Numbered from the stretch's first letter, positions 53,599 through 63,751 are shown. The stretch is 64,000 nt of DNA from Mesorhizobium shangrilense (GCF_040537815.1 NZ_JBEWSZ010000001.1:2232001-2296000); one strand, 5' to 3'. The notes: generated from the letters alone by a model not told the origin. Numbers and translations are program-made.

Positions 53599-53694
53599 GC
53601 GCCTTCTTCCCGCATTGACGTTGACCCCACATCGTCTAGGTTCTTGCCGAAGCGGCCAGCCAAGAGCCGCAAAGCGAGAACGGGAGGATGCGGC

Positions 53695-55911
53695 ATGGTC
53701 CTGACGCTGGCGCTGCTTGCCGGGCTGATTGCAGCCTGGCTGATGATCGCGGTGGTGGAGAAAATCCGGCTTGGGCTGCGATTTGCCCAGGCGTTGCTCT
53801 ATGTGCCGTTCAAGCTCGCCTACCGGATCGCCGACGATCGCATCAAGATCGCTCGCAATGCCCAAGCCCCGGTCATCTACGTCATCTCGCATCAGTCGCG
53901 CATCGAACCGGCGCTGATGCTGTCACTGTTGCCGGAAGACACGCTGCATATTCTCGACGACGCCTCGGCCAGATCGCCCTGGCTGGAGCCGTGGCGCGAG
54001 CTTGGCCGCACCATCGCCTTCAACGCCGAACATGTCTTCGTCAGCCGCCGGCTGGTGCGTGTCTTGAAGGGCAAGGGCCGGCTTGCCGTCTATTTGCCCG
54101 ATGCGGTCGAGCCGGATGTGAAGTCCTTCCGCCTGTTTCGCGCCATCACCCGCATCGCCATGCAGGCCGACGCCCGCATCGTGCCGATCTTCGTCGGCGG
54201 TGCGCGTTACCTGCCGGTATCGCTGACGCCAGCCGCGATCGCGCCGCGCCACTGGTTTCCGTGCCTGTCGATCAGCGTGCTGGAGCCGATGACCATCGCC
54301 GAGTTGGTGGCACGAAACCCCGACCAGGCGTCGAACACCAATGCGCTGTTCGATCGTTTCGCCGAGGCCCGGTTTGCCGCCACCGATCTCGAGCGCGGCC
54401 TCTTTGTCGCCATGCGCGACGCCGCTGACCGCGTCGGTGCCTCGCACCCGATCATCGAGGACGTCATAAGCGGCGCGCTGAGCTACAGAAAACTGTTCAT
54501 TGGCGGCCGGGTTCTGGGTCGACGTTTCGAGGCCGTCACGGCGCCGGGCGAAGCTGTCGGAGTGCTCCTGCCCAACGCCAACGGCGTCGTGCTGACGCTG
54601 CTAGGCTTGCTGTCGGGCGGGCGCGTGTCAGCCATGATCAACTACACGGCGGGGCCAGCAAGCGTCACCGCTGCCGTCCGCACGGCGGTCATCCGTACCG
54701 TGGTCTCCTCTCGCGCCTTCGTCGAGAAGGCCGATCTCGCCGACATTGTCACGGCCGTCGAAACAGGCGGCGCAAGGCTGCTGTGGCTGGAGGATTTGCG
54801 CGAAAGCGTGACGCCACTGGAAAAACTCACGGCAGCCGTGCTGTGGCGCTGGCCACTGCAGCCGCAGAACGCGGCCAAGCCTGCTGTGATCCTGTTCACC
54901 TCCGGTTCGGAAGGCACGCCCAAGGCGGTAGTGCTGTCGCACAAGAACCTTCTCGCCAACGCCATGCAGGCCGAGGCCCGGATCACCATCTCGCCGGCCG
55001 ACATCCTGCTCAACGTGCTGCCGGTGTTCCACTCGTTCGGGCTGACGGGCGGCACCATCCTGCCATTGGTCACCGGGGTGAAACTGTTCCTCTACCCGTC
55101 GCCGCTGCACTACAAGATCATCCCCGAGATCGCCCGCAAAGTCAGGCCGACGATCATGTTCGGCACCGACACCTTCCTGGCCAATTATGCGCGCACCGCC
55201 AAGGATGGCGATTTCTCGAGCCTGCGTTTCGTTGTTGCCGGTGCCGAGGCGGTGAAACCCGAAACCCGCCGCGTCTATCGCGACCGCTTCCAGGCCGAAA
55301 TCATCGAAGGTTTTGGCCTGACGGAAGCCGCACCCGTCGTCGCCGTCAACACCGCGATCCATGGCCGCGACGGTACGGTTGGCCGGCTTCTGCCGGCGAT
55401 GCGCATGAAACTCGAACCGGTCGAAGGCATCAGCGACGCCGGGCAATTGTGGCTCGATGGCCCGAACCTGATGATGGGCTATATGACCGCCGATCGCCCC
55501 GGCGAATTGCAGCCGCTGACCGGCTGGCACGATACGGGAGACATCGTTGCCGTCGATCGCGAAGGCTTCATCACCATTCGTGGCCGGGCCAAGCGGTTCG
55601 CCAAGATCGCCGGCGAGATGGTGTCGCTGGGTGCGGTCGAGATGCTGGTGCAGTCGCTATGGCCAGAACAGCGCCACGCAGCGGTGGCGGTGCCGGACAA
55701 GAGGCGCGGCGAGCGCATTGTGCTGGTCACCACCGCCGAGGACGCCGACCCGGAAGAATTGCGCAAGTTCGGCAGGCAGGCGGGCGCAGCCGAGCTGATG
55801 GTGCCCAACGACATCGTCAAGGTTCGGGAAATTCCGGTGCTGGGTTCGGGCAAGACCGACTATGTCTCGACCCGCAAGCTGGCGCTCGACAAGCTTGGAG
55901 TTGCTGCTTAG
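53695..55911 (+). CDS. Aas-like acyltransferase / acyl-ACP synthetase fusion
   Basis: A 738-residue fusion. Residues 1-20 form a membrane segment. A PlsC-like domain follows (about 25-210), then an AMP-binding acyl-activating domain (about 215-735) with FTSGSEGTPKAVVLSHKN, FGLTEAAPVV and GWHDTGDIVAVD. E. coli Aas, of the same design, reacylates lyso-phosphatidylethanolamine using ACP. Here the PlsC HX4D motif reads HQSRIE and the FPEG block reads LPDAVE, so the acyltransferase half may be altered. ATG 53695 has GGGAGG 7 nt upstream. It converges with pssA, 12 nt apart. Confidence 0.87.
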   Translation: MVLTLALLAGLIAAWLMIAVVEKIRLGLRFAQALLYVPFKLAYRIADDRIKIARNAQAPVIYVISHQSRIEPALMLSLLPEDTLHILDDASARSPWLEPWRELGRTIAFNAEHVFVSRRLVRVLKGKGRLAVYLPDAVEPDVKSFRLFRAITRIAMQADARIVPIFVGGARYLPVSLTPAAIAPRHWFPCLSISVLEPMTIAELVARNPDQASNTNALFDRFAEARFAATDLERGLFVAMRDAADRVGASHPIIEDVISGALSYRKLFIGGRVLGRRFEAVTAPGEAVGVLLPNANGVVLTLLGLLSGGRVSAMINYTAGPASVTAAVRTAVIRTVVSSRAFVEKADLADIVTAVETGGARLLWLEDLRESVTPLEKLTAAVLWRWPLQPQNAAKPAVILFTSGSEGTPKAVVLSHKNLLANAMQAEARITISPADILLNVLPVFHSFGLTGGTILPLVTGVKLFLYPSPLHYKIIPEIARKVRPTIMFGTDTFLANYARTAKDGDFSSLRFVVAGAEAVKPETRRVYRDRFQAEIIEGFGLTEAAPVVAVNTAIHGRDGTVGRLLPAMRMKLEPVEGISDAGQLWLDGPNLMMGYMTADRPGELQPLTGWHDTGDIVAVDREGFITIRGRAKRFAKIAGEMVSLGAVEMLVQSLWPEQRHAAVAVPDKRRGERIVLVTTAEDADPEELRKFGRQAGAAELMVPNDIVKVREIPVLGSGKTDYVSTRKLALDKLGVAA

Positions 55912-55923
55912 CTATCAGCCAGT

Positions 55924-56739
55924 TCAGCCAATATCCGAGGGAGGAACCTTTTCGCCCTCCAGCTTGGCGCGCTTCGAATAGGAGAGCACGCTGAACGGCA
56001 AGAAGACCAGGTAGCCGGCGACCGATGCCGTCAGCGTATACCAGGGATAGGTCATCAACAGCAGAATGTAGAGGACGACGCCGAGGATGATCGGCAGCAC
56101 CTTGTCGCCGGGTATCTTGAAGCTCTTGCCGGAATAGACCGGCAGCCGGCTGACCAGCAGGAAGGCGACCAGTATCGTGAAGCCCGTGGCGACAAAGGCT
56201 GTCAACCGGGTTGGTTCGACGCCGAGCCGCAGGAATGAAAGATAGAGCGGCAGCATCACCAGCACGGCGCCCGCAGGCGCCGGCACGCCGACGAAATATT
56301 CGCTCTGCCATGACGGGCGATCGATTTCCTCGTCCAGCACATTGAAGCGTGCGAGCCTCAACCCGCAGGCAATTGCGAACAGGAGCGCGGCGATCCAGCC
56401 CGGCGAGCCGGCCTGGTCGAGCATGAAGGCATAAAGCACCAAGGCGGGCGCCACGCCGAAATTGACGATGTCGGCCAGGGAATCCATCTGCGCGCCGAAT
56501 TTCGAGGTCGCCTTCAGCATCCGCGCCAGACGCCCGTCGATGCCGTCGAGAAAGGCGGCGAGCAGCACCATCACCACCGCGGTCTCGAAACGGCCTTCGA
56601 AACCGAAGCGGATGCCGGACAGGCCGGCACAGATGGCAAGCACGGTGACGAGGTTCGGCAGCACCATGCGCATCGGGATTTCACGGATGCGCGGGCCGCC
56701 GCTGCCATGCGCCTCGAATTTCTTGAACGGCGCGCCCAC
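55924..56739 (-). CDS. pssA: CDP-diacylglycerol--serine O-phosphatidyltransferase
   Basis: A 271-residue membrane enzyme making phosphatidylserine. The CDP-alcohol phosphatidyltransferase motif is complete: DGIDGRLAR, then G and D-x3-D in FGAQMDSLAD. About eight helices follow. GTG 56739 was chosen because it gives the rhizobial N-terminus (GAPFKKFEAHG...IREIPMRMVLPNLVT) and lies 2 nt after the psd stop. ATGs near 56674 would be alternatives. It works with Psd to make phosphatidylethanolamine. Confidence 0.94.
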   Translation of the reverse strand: MGAPFKKFEAHGSGGPRIREIPMRMVLPNLVTVLAICAGLSGIRFGFEGRFETAVVMVLLAAFLDGIDGRLARMLKATSKFGAQMDSLADIVNFGVAPALVLYAFMLDQAGSPGWIAALLFAIACGLRLARFNVLDEEIDRPSWQSEYFVGVPAPAGAVLVMLPLYLSFLRLGVEPTRLTAFVATGFTILVAFLLVSRLPVYSGKSFKIPGDKVLPIILGVVLYILLLMTYPWYTLTASVAGYLVFLPFSVLSYSKRAKLEGEKVPPSDIG

Positions 56740-56741
56740 GG

Positions 56742-57440
56742 TCAGGAAATCCGTACGAGGGGTGTTCCGGCAATGCCGCCGAATTCGGCCAGCACGGTCT
56801 CGCCGCCAACGGCCGTCTGGCCAACGGCAACGCGCGGCGTGGCGGTCAAGGGCAGGAACACGTCGACGCGCGAACCGAAGCGGATCAGGCCGAAACGCTC
56901 GCCGATGGCGATCGTGCCGCCGGTCTCGGCCCAACAGACGATGCGCCGCGCCACCAGGCCGGCGATCTGCACGGCGGCGACAACGCCGTTCGGGCTCTCG
57001 ATGACCAGACCATTGCGCTCGTTCTCAGTGCTTGCCTTATCGAGCTCGGCATTGAGGAATTTTCCTGGCCGATGCTCGATTTTGGAGATGCGGCCACGCA
57101 CCGGCGCGCGGTTCACATGACAGGAAAAGACGTTCATGAACACCGAGATGCGGGTCATCTCGCCATTGCCGAGGCCAAGCTCGCGCGGCGGCACAGCCGG
57201 TCCAACCGCCGAGATGATACCGTCGGCGGGGCTCACCACCAGACGATCGTCGACCGGCGTGACGCGTTCCGGATCACGGAAGAAATAGACACACCATGCC
57301 GTCAGGATCAGGCCGATCCAGAACAGGATGGACGAGAAATAGCCAAGAAAGAGCGTTGCCGCGCCGAAGGCGGCGATGAACGGATAGCCCTCGCGATGGA
57401 TCGGAACGAACGCATTCTTGATCGTGTCAACGAGGCTCAT
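56742..57440 (-). CDS. psd: Phosphatidylserine decarboxylase proenzyme
   Basis: A 232-residue short-type Psd. It self-cleaves at the Gly-Ser of [13 protein letters not shown] to form the pyruvoyl cofactor. The block [18 protein letters not shown] and two N-terminal helices (about 22-52) are visible. It is followed at 2 nt by pssA, so decarboxylase and synthase are translated together. Product: phosphatidylethanolamine. Confidence 0.96.
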   Translation of the reverse strand: MSLVDTIKNAFVPIHREGYPFIAAFGAATLFLGYFSSILFWIGLILTAWCVYFFRDPERVTPVDDRLVVSPADGIISAVGPAVPPRELGLGNGEMTRISVFMNVFSCHVNRAPVRGRISKIEHRPGKFLNAELDKASTENERNGLVIESPNGVVAAVQIAGLVARRIVCWAETGGTIAIGERFGLIRFGSRVDVFLPLTATPRVAVGQTAVGGETVLAEFGGIAGTPLVRIS

Positions 57441-57588
57441 CGGTTGAAAACAGGCTCCATTTCAGGTCCGGCCTGTCTATCGGAAACGTCCCACCGCCGC
57501 AACGCGACAATCAGACTGGCAAGAGCAGGAGCCATGCGCCCAGCGCATGCGCTGCGTGGTAGGGAAAAGCGGTCATCCGCGGGCCTGG

Positions 57589-57936
57589 CTAGAAACCGGG
57601 AATCCGCTGGTAGTTGGCGATGTCCGCACGGACGCCCAGCCGAGTGAGCGTTTCCTGAGGGTTGAAACCGACAAGCGCCTGCGCCGCCTTGACGATTGGC
57701 ACGACGTTGTCGACGGCCGCCTGGTTTTCCCACTCGACAATTGTGACGAGATTGAACTCGCCCGGGCCCGAGAATTGCTCAAGCAGAAAATCCTGCACGA
57801 ACCCATCTTGCAGGCGCAGCAATTCATGCGTCGCCCTGACCTTGCGGAGTATCTCCTCGCGGGCCTCGGCTGGGACGACGAACTTGTCCACCCTGAACAC
57901 GCTGATATTGCCAAGCTGTTGATTTAGCAGATCCAT
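57589..57936 (-). CDS. Antibiotic biosynthesis monooxygenase (ABM) domain protein
   Basis: A 115-residue single ABM-fold protein (FRVDKFVVPAEAREEILRKV, LVTIVEWENQAAVDNVVP). Such small dimeric proteins include quinol monooxygenases and heme-degrading enzymes; the ligand cannot be read from sequence. GGAGG lies 9 nt before the ATG. A MerR/SoxR-type promoter with a 19-bp spacer and a perfect dyad sits about 50 nt upstream (57986-58016). Redox-cycling control is therefore likely, and SoxR-controlled ABM-like monooxygenases are known in Pseudomonas. Confidence 0.85.
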   Translation of the reverse strand: MDLLNQQLGNISVFRVDKFVVPAEAREEILRKVRATHELLRLQDGFVQDFLLEQFSGPGEFNLVTIVEWENQAAVDNVVPIVKAAQALVGFNPQETLTRLGVRADIANYQRIPGF

Positions 57937-57985
57937 TTTTCACACCTCCGATTGCGAGCGGATGCCCTTGGCACCTTCGATCGGA

Positions 57986-58016
57986 GGTCTACGATCTCAA
58001 CTTAAGTTGAGGTCAA
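57986..58016 (-). promoter_or_regulatory. MerR/SoxR-type promoter with central dyad
   Basis: On the minus strand, TTGACC (58016-58011) and TAGACC (57991-57986) are separated by 19 nt, the overlong spacer typical of MerR-family promoters. The spacer region holds the perfect 16-bp palindrome CTCAACTTAAGTTGAG (57996-58011), close to the SoxR consensus CCTCAAGTTAACTTGAGG. It drives the ABM gene. Confidence 0.7.
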
Positions 58017-58044
58017 GCGGAAAAACCACTGCCTTTCCGCGCCT

Positions 58045-59928
58045 TCAATTCACCTCGGATGTGCGACGGCGAACAATGACACCCAGTTCGTCGCCCTCAC
58101 GCGCGATGCGCAGCCGCTCCTCGGCTTCGGTCGCCTCGCGCTGGCGATCCCACATAGAGGCGTAGAGGCCGTGCTTGCGCATCAGGTCGGCATGGGTGCC
58201 ACGCTCCGCGATCTGGCCGTCCTGCAAAACGATGATCTCGTCGGCGGAAATCACCGTCGACAGCCGGTGGGCAATGACGATCGTCGTGCGGCCGCGGCTG
58301 ACCAGATCAAGTGCGGCCTGGATCTCCTGTTCGGTATGGCTGTCCAGTGCCGACGTTGCCTCGTCCAGCATCAGGATAGGCGGCGCCTTCAGGATGGTGC
58401 GGGCAATCGCCACGCGCTGCTTCTCGCCACCGGAGAGCTTCAGTCCGCGCTCGCCGACCATCGACTTGTAGCCGTCGGGCAGTTTTTCGATGAATGTTCC
58501 GATCTGGGCGAGTTCGGCTGCCTTGCGGACCTCCTCTTCGCTCGCGTCGACGCGGCCATAGCGGATGTTATAGGCGATGGTGTCGTTGAATAGCACTGTG
58601 TCCTGAGGCACCATGCCAAGCACGGCACGCAGACTTTCCTGGGTCACATCCCTGATGTCCTGGCCGTCGATCAGGACCTTGCCGGCCTGCACGTCGTAAA
58701 AGCGGAACAGCAGGCGCGAAATGGTCGACTTACCGGCACCCGACGGCCCGACGATGGCTACCGTCTTGCCGGCCGGCACCTCGAAGCTCACGCCCTTCAG
58801 GATCTTGCGGTTCGGATCGTAGGAAAAATGCACGTCGCGGAACTCGACCTTGCCGGCTTCGACGACAAGCGGTTTGGCGTCGGGCTTGTCGACGATCTCC
58901 TGAGGCACGTCGAGCAGGTCGAACATGTGCTCGATGTCAGTCAATCCCTGGCGGATTTCACGGTAGATGAAGCCGATGAAATTGAGCGGCACCGAAAGCT
59001 GCACCAGCATGGCATTGATGAAGACGAAGTCACCGACCGTCTGCGTACCAGCCTGTACCTCCAGCGCGGACATGCACATGACAATGACGGTCCCAAGGCC
59101 AAAGATGACGCCCTGGCCAAAATTCAGCCAGCCGAGCGAGGTCCAGGTTTTCGTCGCGGCGATTTCATAGCGCGCCATCGAGCGGTCGAAGCGTTCGGCT
59201 TCCATGGCTTCATTGGTGAAGTATTTGACTGTCTCGAAGTTGAGCAGCGAGTCGATCGCCTTGGTGTTGGCGTCGGTGTCGCTGTCGTTCATGTCGCGGC
59301 GGATGGAGATGCGCCAGTCGCTGGCCTTGACCGTGAACCAGACATAGAGGCAGACGGTGACGGCGACCACGGCCACGTATTTCCAGCCATAAGTGAAGGC
59401 AAAAATACCGGCGGTCAACGCGAACTCAAGAATGGTCGGCGCGGTGTTTAGCATGATGAAGCGCACGATCGTCTCGATGCCCTTGGTGCCGCGCTCGATG
59501 ATGCGCGACAGGCCGCCGGTGCGGCGCTCGAGATGGAAGCGCAGCGACAGCTGATGCATATGAACGAAGGTGCGAAAAGCAAGCTGGCGCACAGCATATT
59601 GTCCGACACGGGCAAAGAGTGCGTCGCGAAGTTGGTTGAACCCGAGTTGGACCAGCCTCAGCACATTGTAGGCGATGACCAGCATGACCGGCGCGAGCAT
59701 GAAGGACGGCAGGGGCGGCGGCGCCCTCGAGGCACCGGCCAGCGCGTCGGTCGCCCATTTGAAGAAATAGGGACCGGCGACGAGCGTCAGCTTCGCGACG
59801 ACCAGCAGCAGGGTCGCCCAGGTGACGCGCGCCCTGAGGTCGGCGCGATCGGCGGGCCACATATAGGGCCAGAGGTTGCGCAAGGTCGTCAGGGTATCGG
59901 CTTCGGCGGAGACGGTTTTTTCGGCCAT
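58045..59928 (-). CDS. ABC exporter, Atm1/heavy-metal type half-transporter
   Basis: A 627-residue permease-ATPase. Six helices span about residues 30-330; the ATPase follows with Walker [10 protein letters not shown], signature LSGGEKQRVAIARTIL and Walker B ILMLDEATSALD. TLRNLWPYMWP at the N-terminus and RIIERGTKGIE are typical of Atm1-like exporters, which carry glutathione-metal or glutathione-persulfide species. It follows arsR after 5 nt, so expression is probably controlled by that repressor. Confidence 0.92.
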   Translation of the reverse strand: MAEKTVSAEADTLTTLRNLWPYMWPADRADLRARVTWATLLLVVAKLTLVAGPYFFKWATDALAGASRAPPPLPSFMLAPVMLVIAYNVLRLVQLGFNQLRDALFARVGQYAVRQLAFRTFVHMHQLSLRFHLERRTGGLSRIIERGTKGIETIVRFIMLNTAPTILEFALTAGIFAFTYGWKYVAVVAVTVCLYVWFTVKASDWRISIRRDMNDSDTDANTKAIDSLLNFETVKYFTNEAMEAERFDRSMARYEIAATKTWTSLGWLNFGQGVIFGLGTVIVMCMSALEVQAGTQTVGDFVFINAMLVQLSVPLNFIGFIYREIRQGLTDIEHMFDLLDVPQEIVDKPDAKPLVVEAGKVEFRDVHFSYDPNRKILKGVSFEVPAGKTVAIVGPSGAGKSTISRLLFRFYDVQAGKVLIDGQDIRDVTQESLRAVLGMVPQDTVLFNDTIAYNIRYGRVDASEEEVRKAAELAQIGTFIEKLPDGYKSMVGERGLKLSGGEKQRVAIARTILKAPPILMLDEATSALDSHTEQEIQAALDLVSRGRTTIVIAHRLSTVISADEIIVLQDGQIAERGTHADLMRKHGLYASMWDRQREATEAEERLRIAREGDELGVIVRRRTSEVN

Positions 59929-59933
59929 TTTTC

Positions 59934-60272
59934 TTATCTCTTATTAGCGGCGCAGCAAGAATTGACGAGTGCGTTGAGCGACGCGGAAACACCGGCCAGC
60001 GCTTCGCGGTCAACTTCGTAGCGCGAGCGTTGCCGGTCCGGCGCGAACCGGACCAGCCCGGCCTCGACCAGGATTTTCAGATGCTGTGATACAGTGGATT
60101 GCGCCAGGTCGAGATGATCGACAACCTCCCGGCAGCAACAGGAGTTGCTGGCGGAAAGGTGTTTCAATATCTCGATGCGCGCCGGGTGCGACAGAGCGGC
60201 AAGCCGGGCGGCAACGGCGCGGCTATCCGGCGCGCCGCGGTTGCGGTCAGTTCCAGGGTGGGATTCGGTCAT
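59934..60272 (-). CDS. ArsR/SmtB family repressor
   Basis: A 112-residue winged-helix regulator. LSHPARIEILKHLS and the recognition helix region DLAQSTVSQHLKILVEAGLV are clear. Cysteines cluster at 45-47 (SNSCCCREV) and 106-107 (NSCCAAN), positions that could bind a soft metal or react with persulfide. It heads a two-gene unit with the Atm1-type exporter. A near-palindrome covers its own start codon (60269-60295), implying autoregulation. The effector is unknown. Confidence 0.92.
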   Translation of the reverse strand: MTESHPGTDRNRGAPDSRAVAARLAALSHPARIEILKHLSASNSCCCREVVDHLDLAQSTVSQHLKILVEAGLVRFAPDRQRSRYEVDREALAGVSASLNALVNSCCAANKR

Positions 60273-60295
60273 CGTTCATCGGCGATAAACGATGA
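60269..60295. promoter_or_regulatory. Palindromic operator over the arsR start codon
   Basis: TCATCGTT (60269-60276) and AACGATGA (60288-60295) are exact inverted arms around an 11-nt centre that itself contains ATCG/CGAT. The arsR start codon (60270-60272) lies inside the left arm. The size and symmetry suit an ArsR dimer. Confidence 0.6.
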
Positions 60296-60334
60296 CTTGC
60301 TCCGCCGCAACCTATCCTGATGGGCAGAACGGCT

Positions 60335-61978
60335 TTACTCGGTCTTGGCCGGGGCCGTCGTCGCCTGTTCACCCATTGCCTTGAGGTTGGCGGCTTCACC
60401 TTCCTTCGACTTCTCAGGAACCTTGAACACTTGCCCCGGCCAGATGCGGTTTGGGTCTCGGATCTGGTCCTGGTTGGCCAGGTAGATGGTAGAATAGCGC
60501 ACGCCGTGACCATAGACGCGCCGCGAGATCCGCCAAAGCGTATCGTTGCGGCGGATGATGACGGCACCATCGGTGTGCTCAAGCTTTGGCGCGACAATCT
60601 CGGGAACGTCCGCTCCCGGCGTGGCGGCCGCGACCTTTGCCGGGCCCTCCGCGGCGGGCGCGGGCGTCGCCGCAACCGCCGGTGCCGGTGTCGCCGCTGG
60701 CGCCGGTGCTTCTGCGGCGGGCGCGGGTGCGGCAGCGACGGCGGGCGCGGCCGGTTGAGCAGCAGGCGCGGCTGTCGCCGGGGCGGACGGCGCCTCGGCG
60801 GCGGCGACCGCAGCCGGCTTTGCGTCAGCAGGCTTGGTCTCGGCAGGCGCGACCGCTGCGACTGCCTCGCCCGGCTCGCGCTCGAACGGCACGGCTGCAC
60901 GGGCAACCACCTTCACTCCGTCGGCGTCGAGGCCGTCGACATGAATGGTGTAATTGCCGACCGGAATGTCGCGCGTCGCCTCGACCAGGAAATGGCCGTC
61001 GGGCGAGGTTTGCGCATCACCGAGCAGGATATCATTGGCATAGGCACGCACCTTGCGGCCGGCATCGGCAAGACCGGCAACAAAGATCTTGTTGCCGTCG
61101 ATCTCGACCGCTTCGACGACGATCTTGGGTTCCGCCGCTGCGGCAGCAGCTACCGCCGCCGGCTCAGCCGGCTTTGCCCGAACAGCTTCAACTGCGGCGG
61201 GCGCCACGGCGGCAGGTGCGGCCGGTACTGCCGTGGCAGCAGGCGCGTCGGCGCTGGGCTGCGTTGCGGCCGGTGCGGCGGCGACCTGCGTCTCCGGCTT
61301 TTTCTCGACTGTGGGAACGGTGATGAGTTCCGACGGCTTGCCTGGTTCCTCGACCATCGCCAAAACCTGACCGGACGCGTTGGCAGGAACCGAGACAACG
61401 GCAGTCTGCGCCGAAGCGACCACAAGCTTGTCCGACGTCGTCGAACGCAGCGTGATCGTATAGTCACCAGGCTTCAGCGGATCGTCGAGGACGATGACGA
61501 ACGCGCCGTCGGCGCCAGCGACAGTCGAACCGAGAACCGTCGAGCCGTTGAGGATCTCGACCTTGGCATTGGGTGCTGCATTGCCGGCGACGACGATCGA
61601 GCCATTGCTTTCGACCCGCACGACATCAAAGGTCGGCGCGACCGGCCCGGCAGCAGCCGGAGCGGGCGTAATGGCCGGCGCGGCGGCCGGTTCTGATGGC
61701 TTTGCCGGCGCCATCGCATTGGTGGCGGGCGCTGCCGGCGCCACTGCGTTTGTACCCGAAGCGGGGGCTGCCGGTGACGGCGGGGCGGGAAGCCGCGCTT
61801 CGGTCCCCGATGCGACCGGCTTTGCCTCGGTCCCGGCCGGCGGCGTCAACGCCGCCACTTCCGCCGGTGGCGTATGTTTGAGATACGGGTCGAGTGCGCC
61901 CGATACATAGGCGGTCCCGGCCGCGGCTACGGTCCCACCCGCCGCGAACAAAAACGCCTTCAATGGATTAATTGCCAT
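60335..61978 (-). CDS. LysM-domain protein with Ig-like segments and Ala/Pro linkers
   Basis: A 547-residue protein. A short N-terminal hydrophobic segment (KAFLFAAGGTVAAAGTAYVSG) is followed by an Ala/Pro-rich linker. Two beta-rich segments look Ig-like (SNGSIVVAGNAAPNAKVEILNG; KIFVAGLADAGRKVRAYAND). A second Ala/Pro linker follows, and a LysM domain near residues 470-525 (RRNDTLWRISRRVYGHG...IWPGQVFKVP). It probably binds peptidoglycan in the periplasm. ATG 61978 has AGGG upstream; the 7-residue GTG extension is possible. The partner or role is unknown. Confidence 0.86.
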   Translation of the reverse strand: MAINPLKAFLFAAGGTVAAAGTAYVSGALDPYLKHTPPAEVAALTPPAGTEAKPVASGTEARLPAPPSPAAPASGTNAVAPAAPATNAMAPAKPSEPAAAPAITPAPAAAGPVAPTFDVVRVESNGSIVVAGNAAPNAKVEILNGSTVLGSTVAGADGAFVIVLDDPLKPGDYTITLRSTTSDKLVVASAQTAVVSVPANASGQVLAMVEEPGKPSELITVPTVEKKPETQVAAAPAATQPSADAPAATAVPAAPAAVAPAAVEAVRAKPAEPAAVAAAAAAEPKIVVEAVEIDGNKIFVAGLADAGRKVRAYANDILLGDAQTSPDGHFLVEATRDIPVGNYTIHVDGLDADGVKVVARAAVPFEREPGEAVAAVAPAETKPADAKPAAVAAAEAPSAPATAAPAAQPAAPAVAAAPAPAAEAPAPAATPAPAVAATPAPAAEGPAKVAAATPGADVPEIVAPKLEHTDGAVIIRRNDTLWRISRRVYGHGVRYSTIYLANQDQIRDPNRIWPGQVFKVPEKSKEGEAANLKAMGEQATTAPAKTE

Positions 61979-62092
61979 ATTTCCCTGCCCCTTAGCCACC
62001 TAATGCCGGTCTAGCGTGTTTTGCAAAGGCCGACAAGAAAAAGCCCGCCATGGGCTTGACCATGGTTACGGACCCAATCACCAATCAGTTGC

Positions 62093-62704
62093 ATGAACAC
62101 GATTCGATCCGTCTGCGTCTATTGCGGCTCGTCTCCGGGCCATGATGAAACTTATGTCAAGGCTGGACACCTGCTTGGGCGCTCCATTGCCCGCTCCGGC
62201 CTGCGGCTTGTCTATGGCGGCGGCACCAAGGGCATCATGGGCGCCGTCGCCGAGGGCGCGCTACGGGCCGGCGGCAAGGTGACGGGCATCATTCCGCGCT
62301 TCCTGATCAACAGGGAAGCGACGGAAACCGCGCTTGACCGTCTCGACGAGCTCTTGATCACCGAAAACATGCACGAGCGCAAACACAGGATGTTCGAGAA
62401 ATCCGACGCCTTTGTGGCGCTGCCGGGCGGCATTGGCACGGTCGAGGAAATCGTCGAGGTCATGACCTGGGCGCAACTCGGCCATCACCGAAAACCGATC
62501 GTCTTCGGCAATGTCGGAGGATTCTGGGATCCGATGCTGGCGCTGCTCGATCACATGGCCACCGAAGGCTTCATCCACACGGCACAGCGGGTGAAACCCC
62601 TGGTGGTCAACGATCCCGAAGCGATCGTCGCCGCCATCATGGTGGCCGGCTCCTCGGTCGACGCACCGACCGAAGGAGTGCAGTCGGTAATCGACAAGCT
62701 GTGA
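62093..62704 (+). CDS. LOG family protein (TIGR00730), cytokinin-riboside monophosphate hydrolase-like
   Basis: A 203-residue Rossmann protein. VYCGSSPG, YGGGTKGIMGAVAEGAL, the LOG signature PGGIGTVEEIVEVMTWAQLG and catalytic ENMHERKHRMFE are visible. LOG proteins release free bases from nucleoside 5'-monophosphates; in plant-associated bacteria they can yield active cytokinin, but a general nucleotide-salvage role is equally likely. No ipt-like gene is nearby. Confidence 0.93.
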   Translation: MNTIRSVCVYCGSSPGHDETYVKAGHLLGRSIARSGLRLVYGGGTKGIMGAVAEGALRAGGKVTGIIPRFLINREATETALDRLDELLITENMHERKHRMFEKSDAFVALPGGIGTVEEIVEVMTWAQLGHHRKPIVFGNVGGFWDPMLALLDHMATEGFIHTAQRVKPLVVNDPEAIVAAIMVAGSSVDAPTEGVQSVIDKL

Positions 62705-62780
62705 GGTCAGGGGAATAAGGCAGTAGGGCAATAAGGCAGTATGTTTGGGTGCTGAAAAACAGCACTCGGGAGATGCTCCC

Positions 62781-63751
<971 letters not shown>

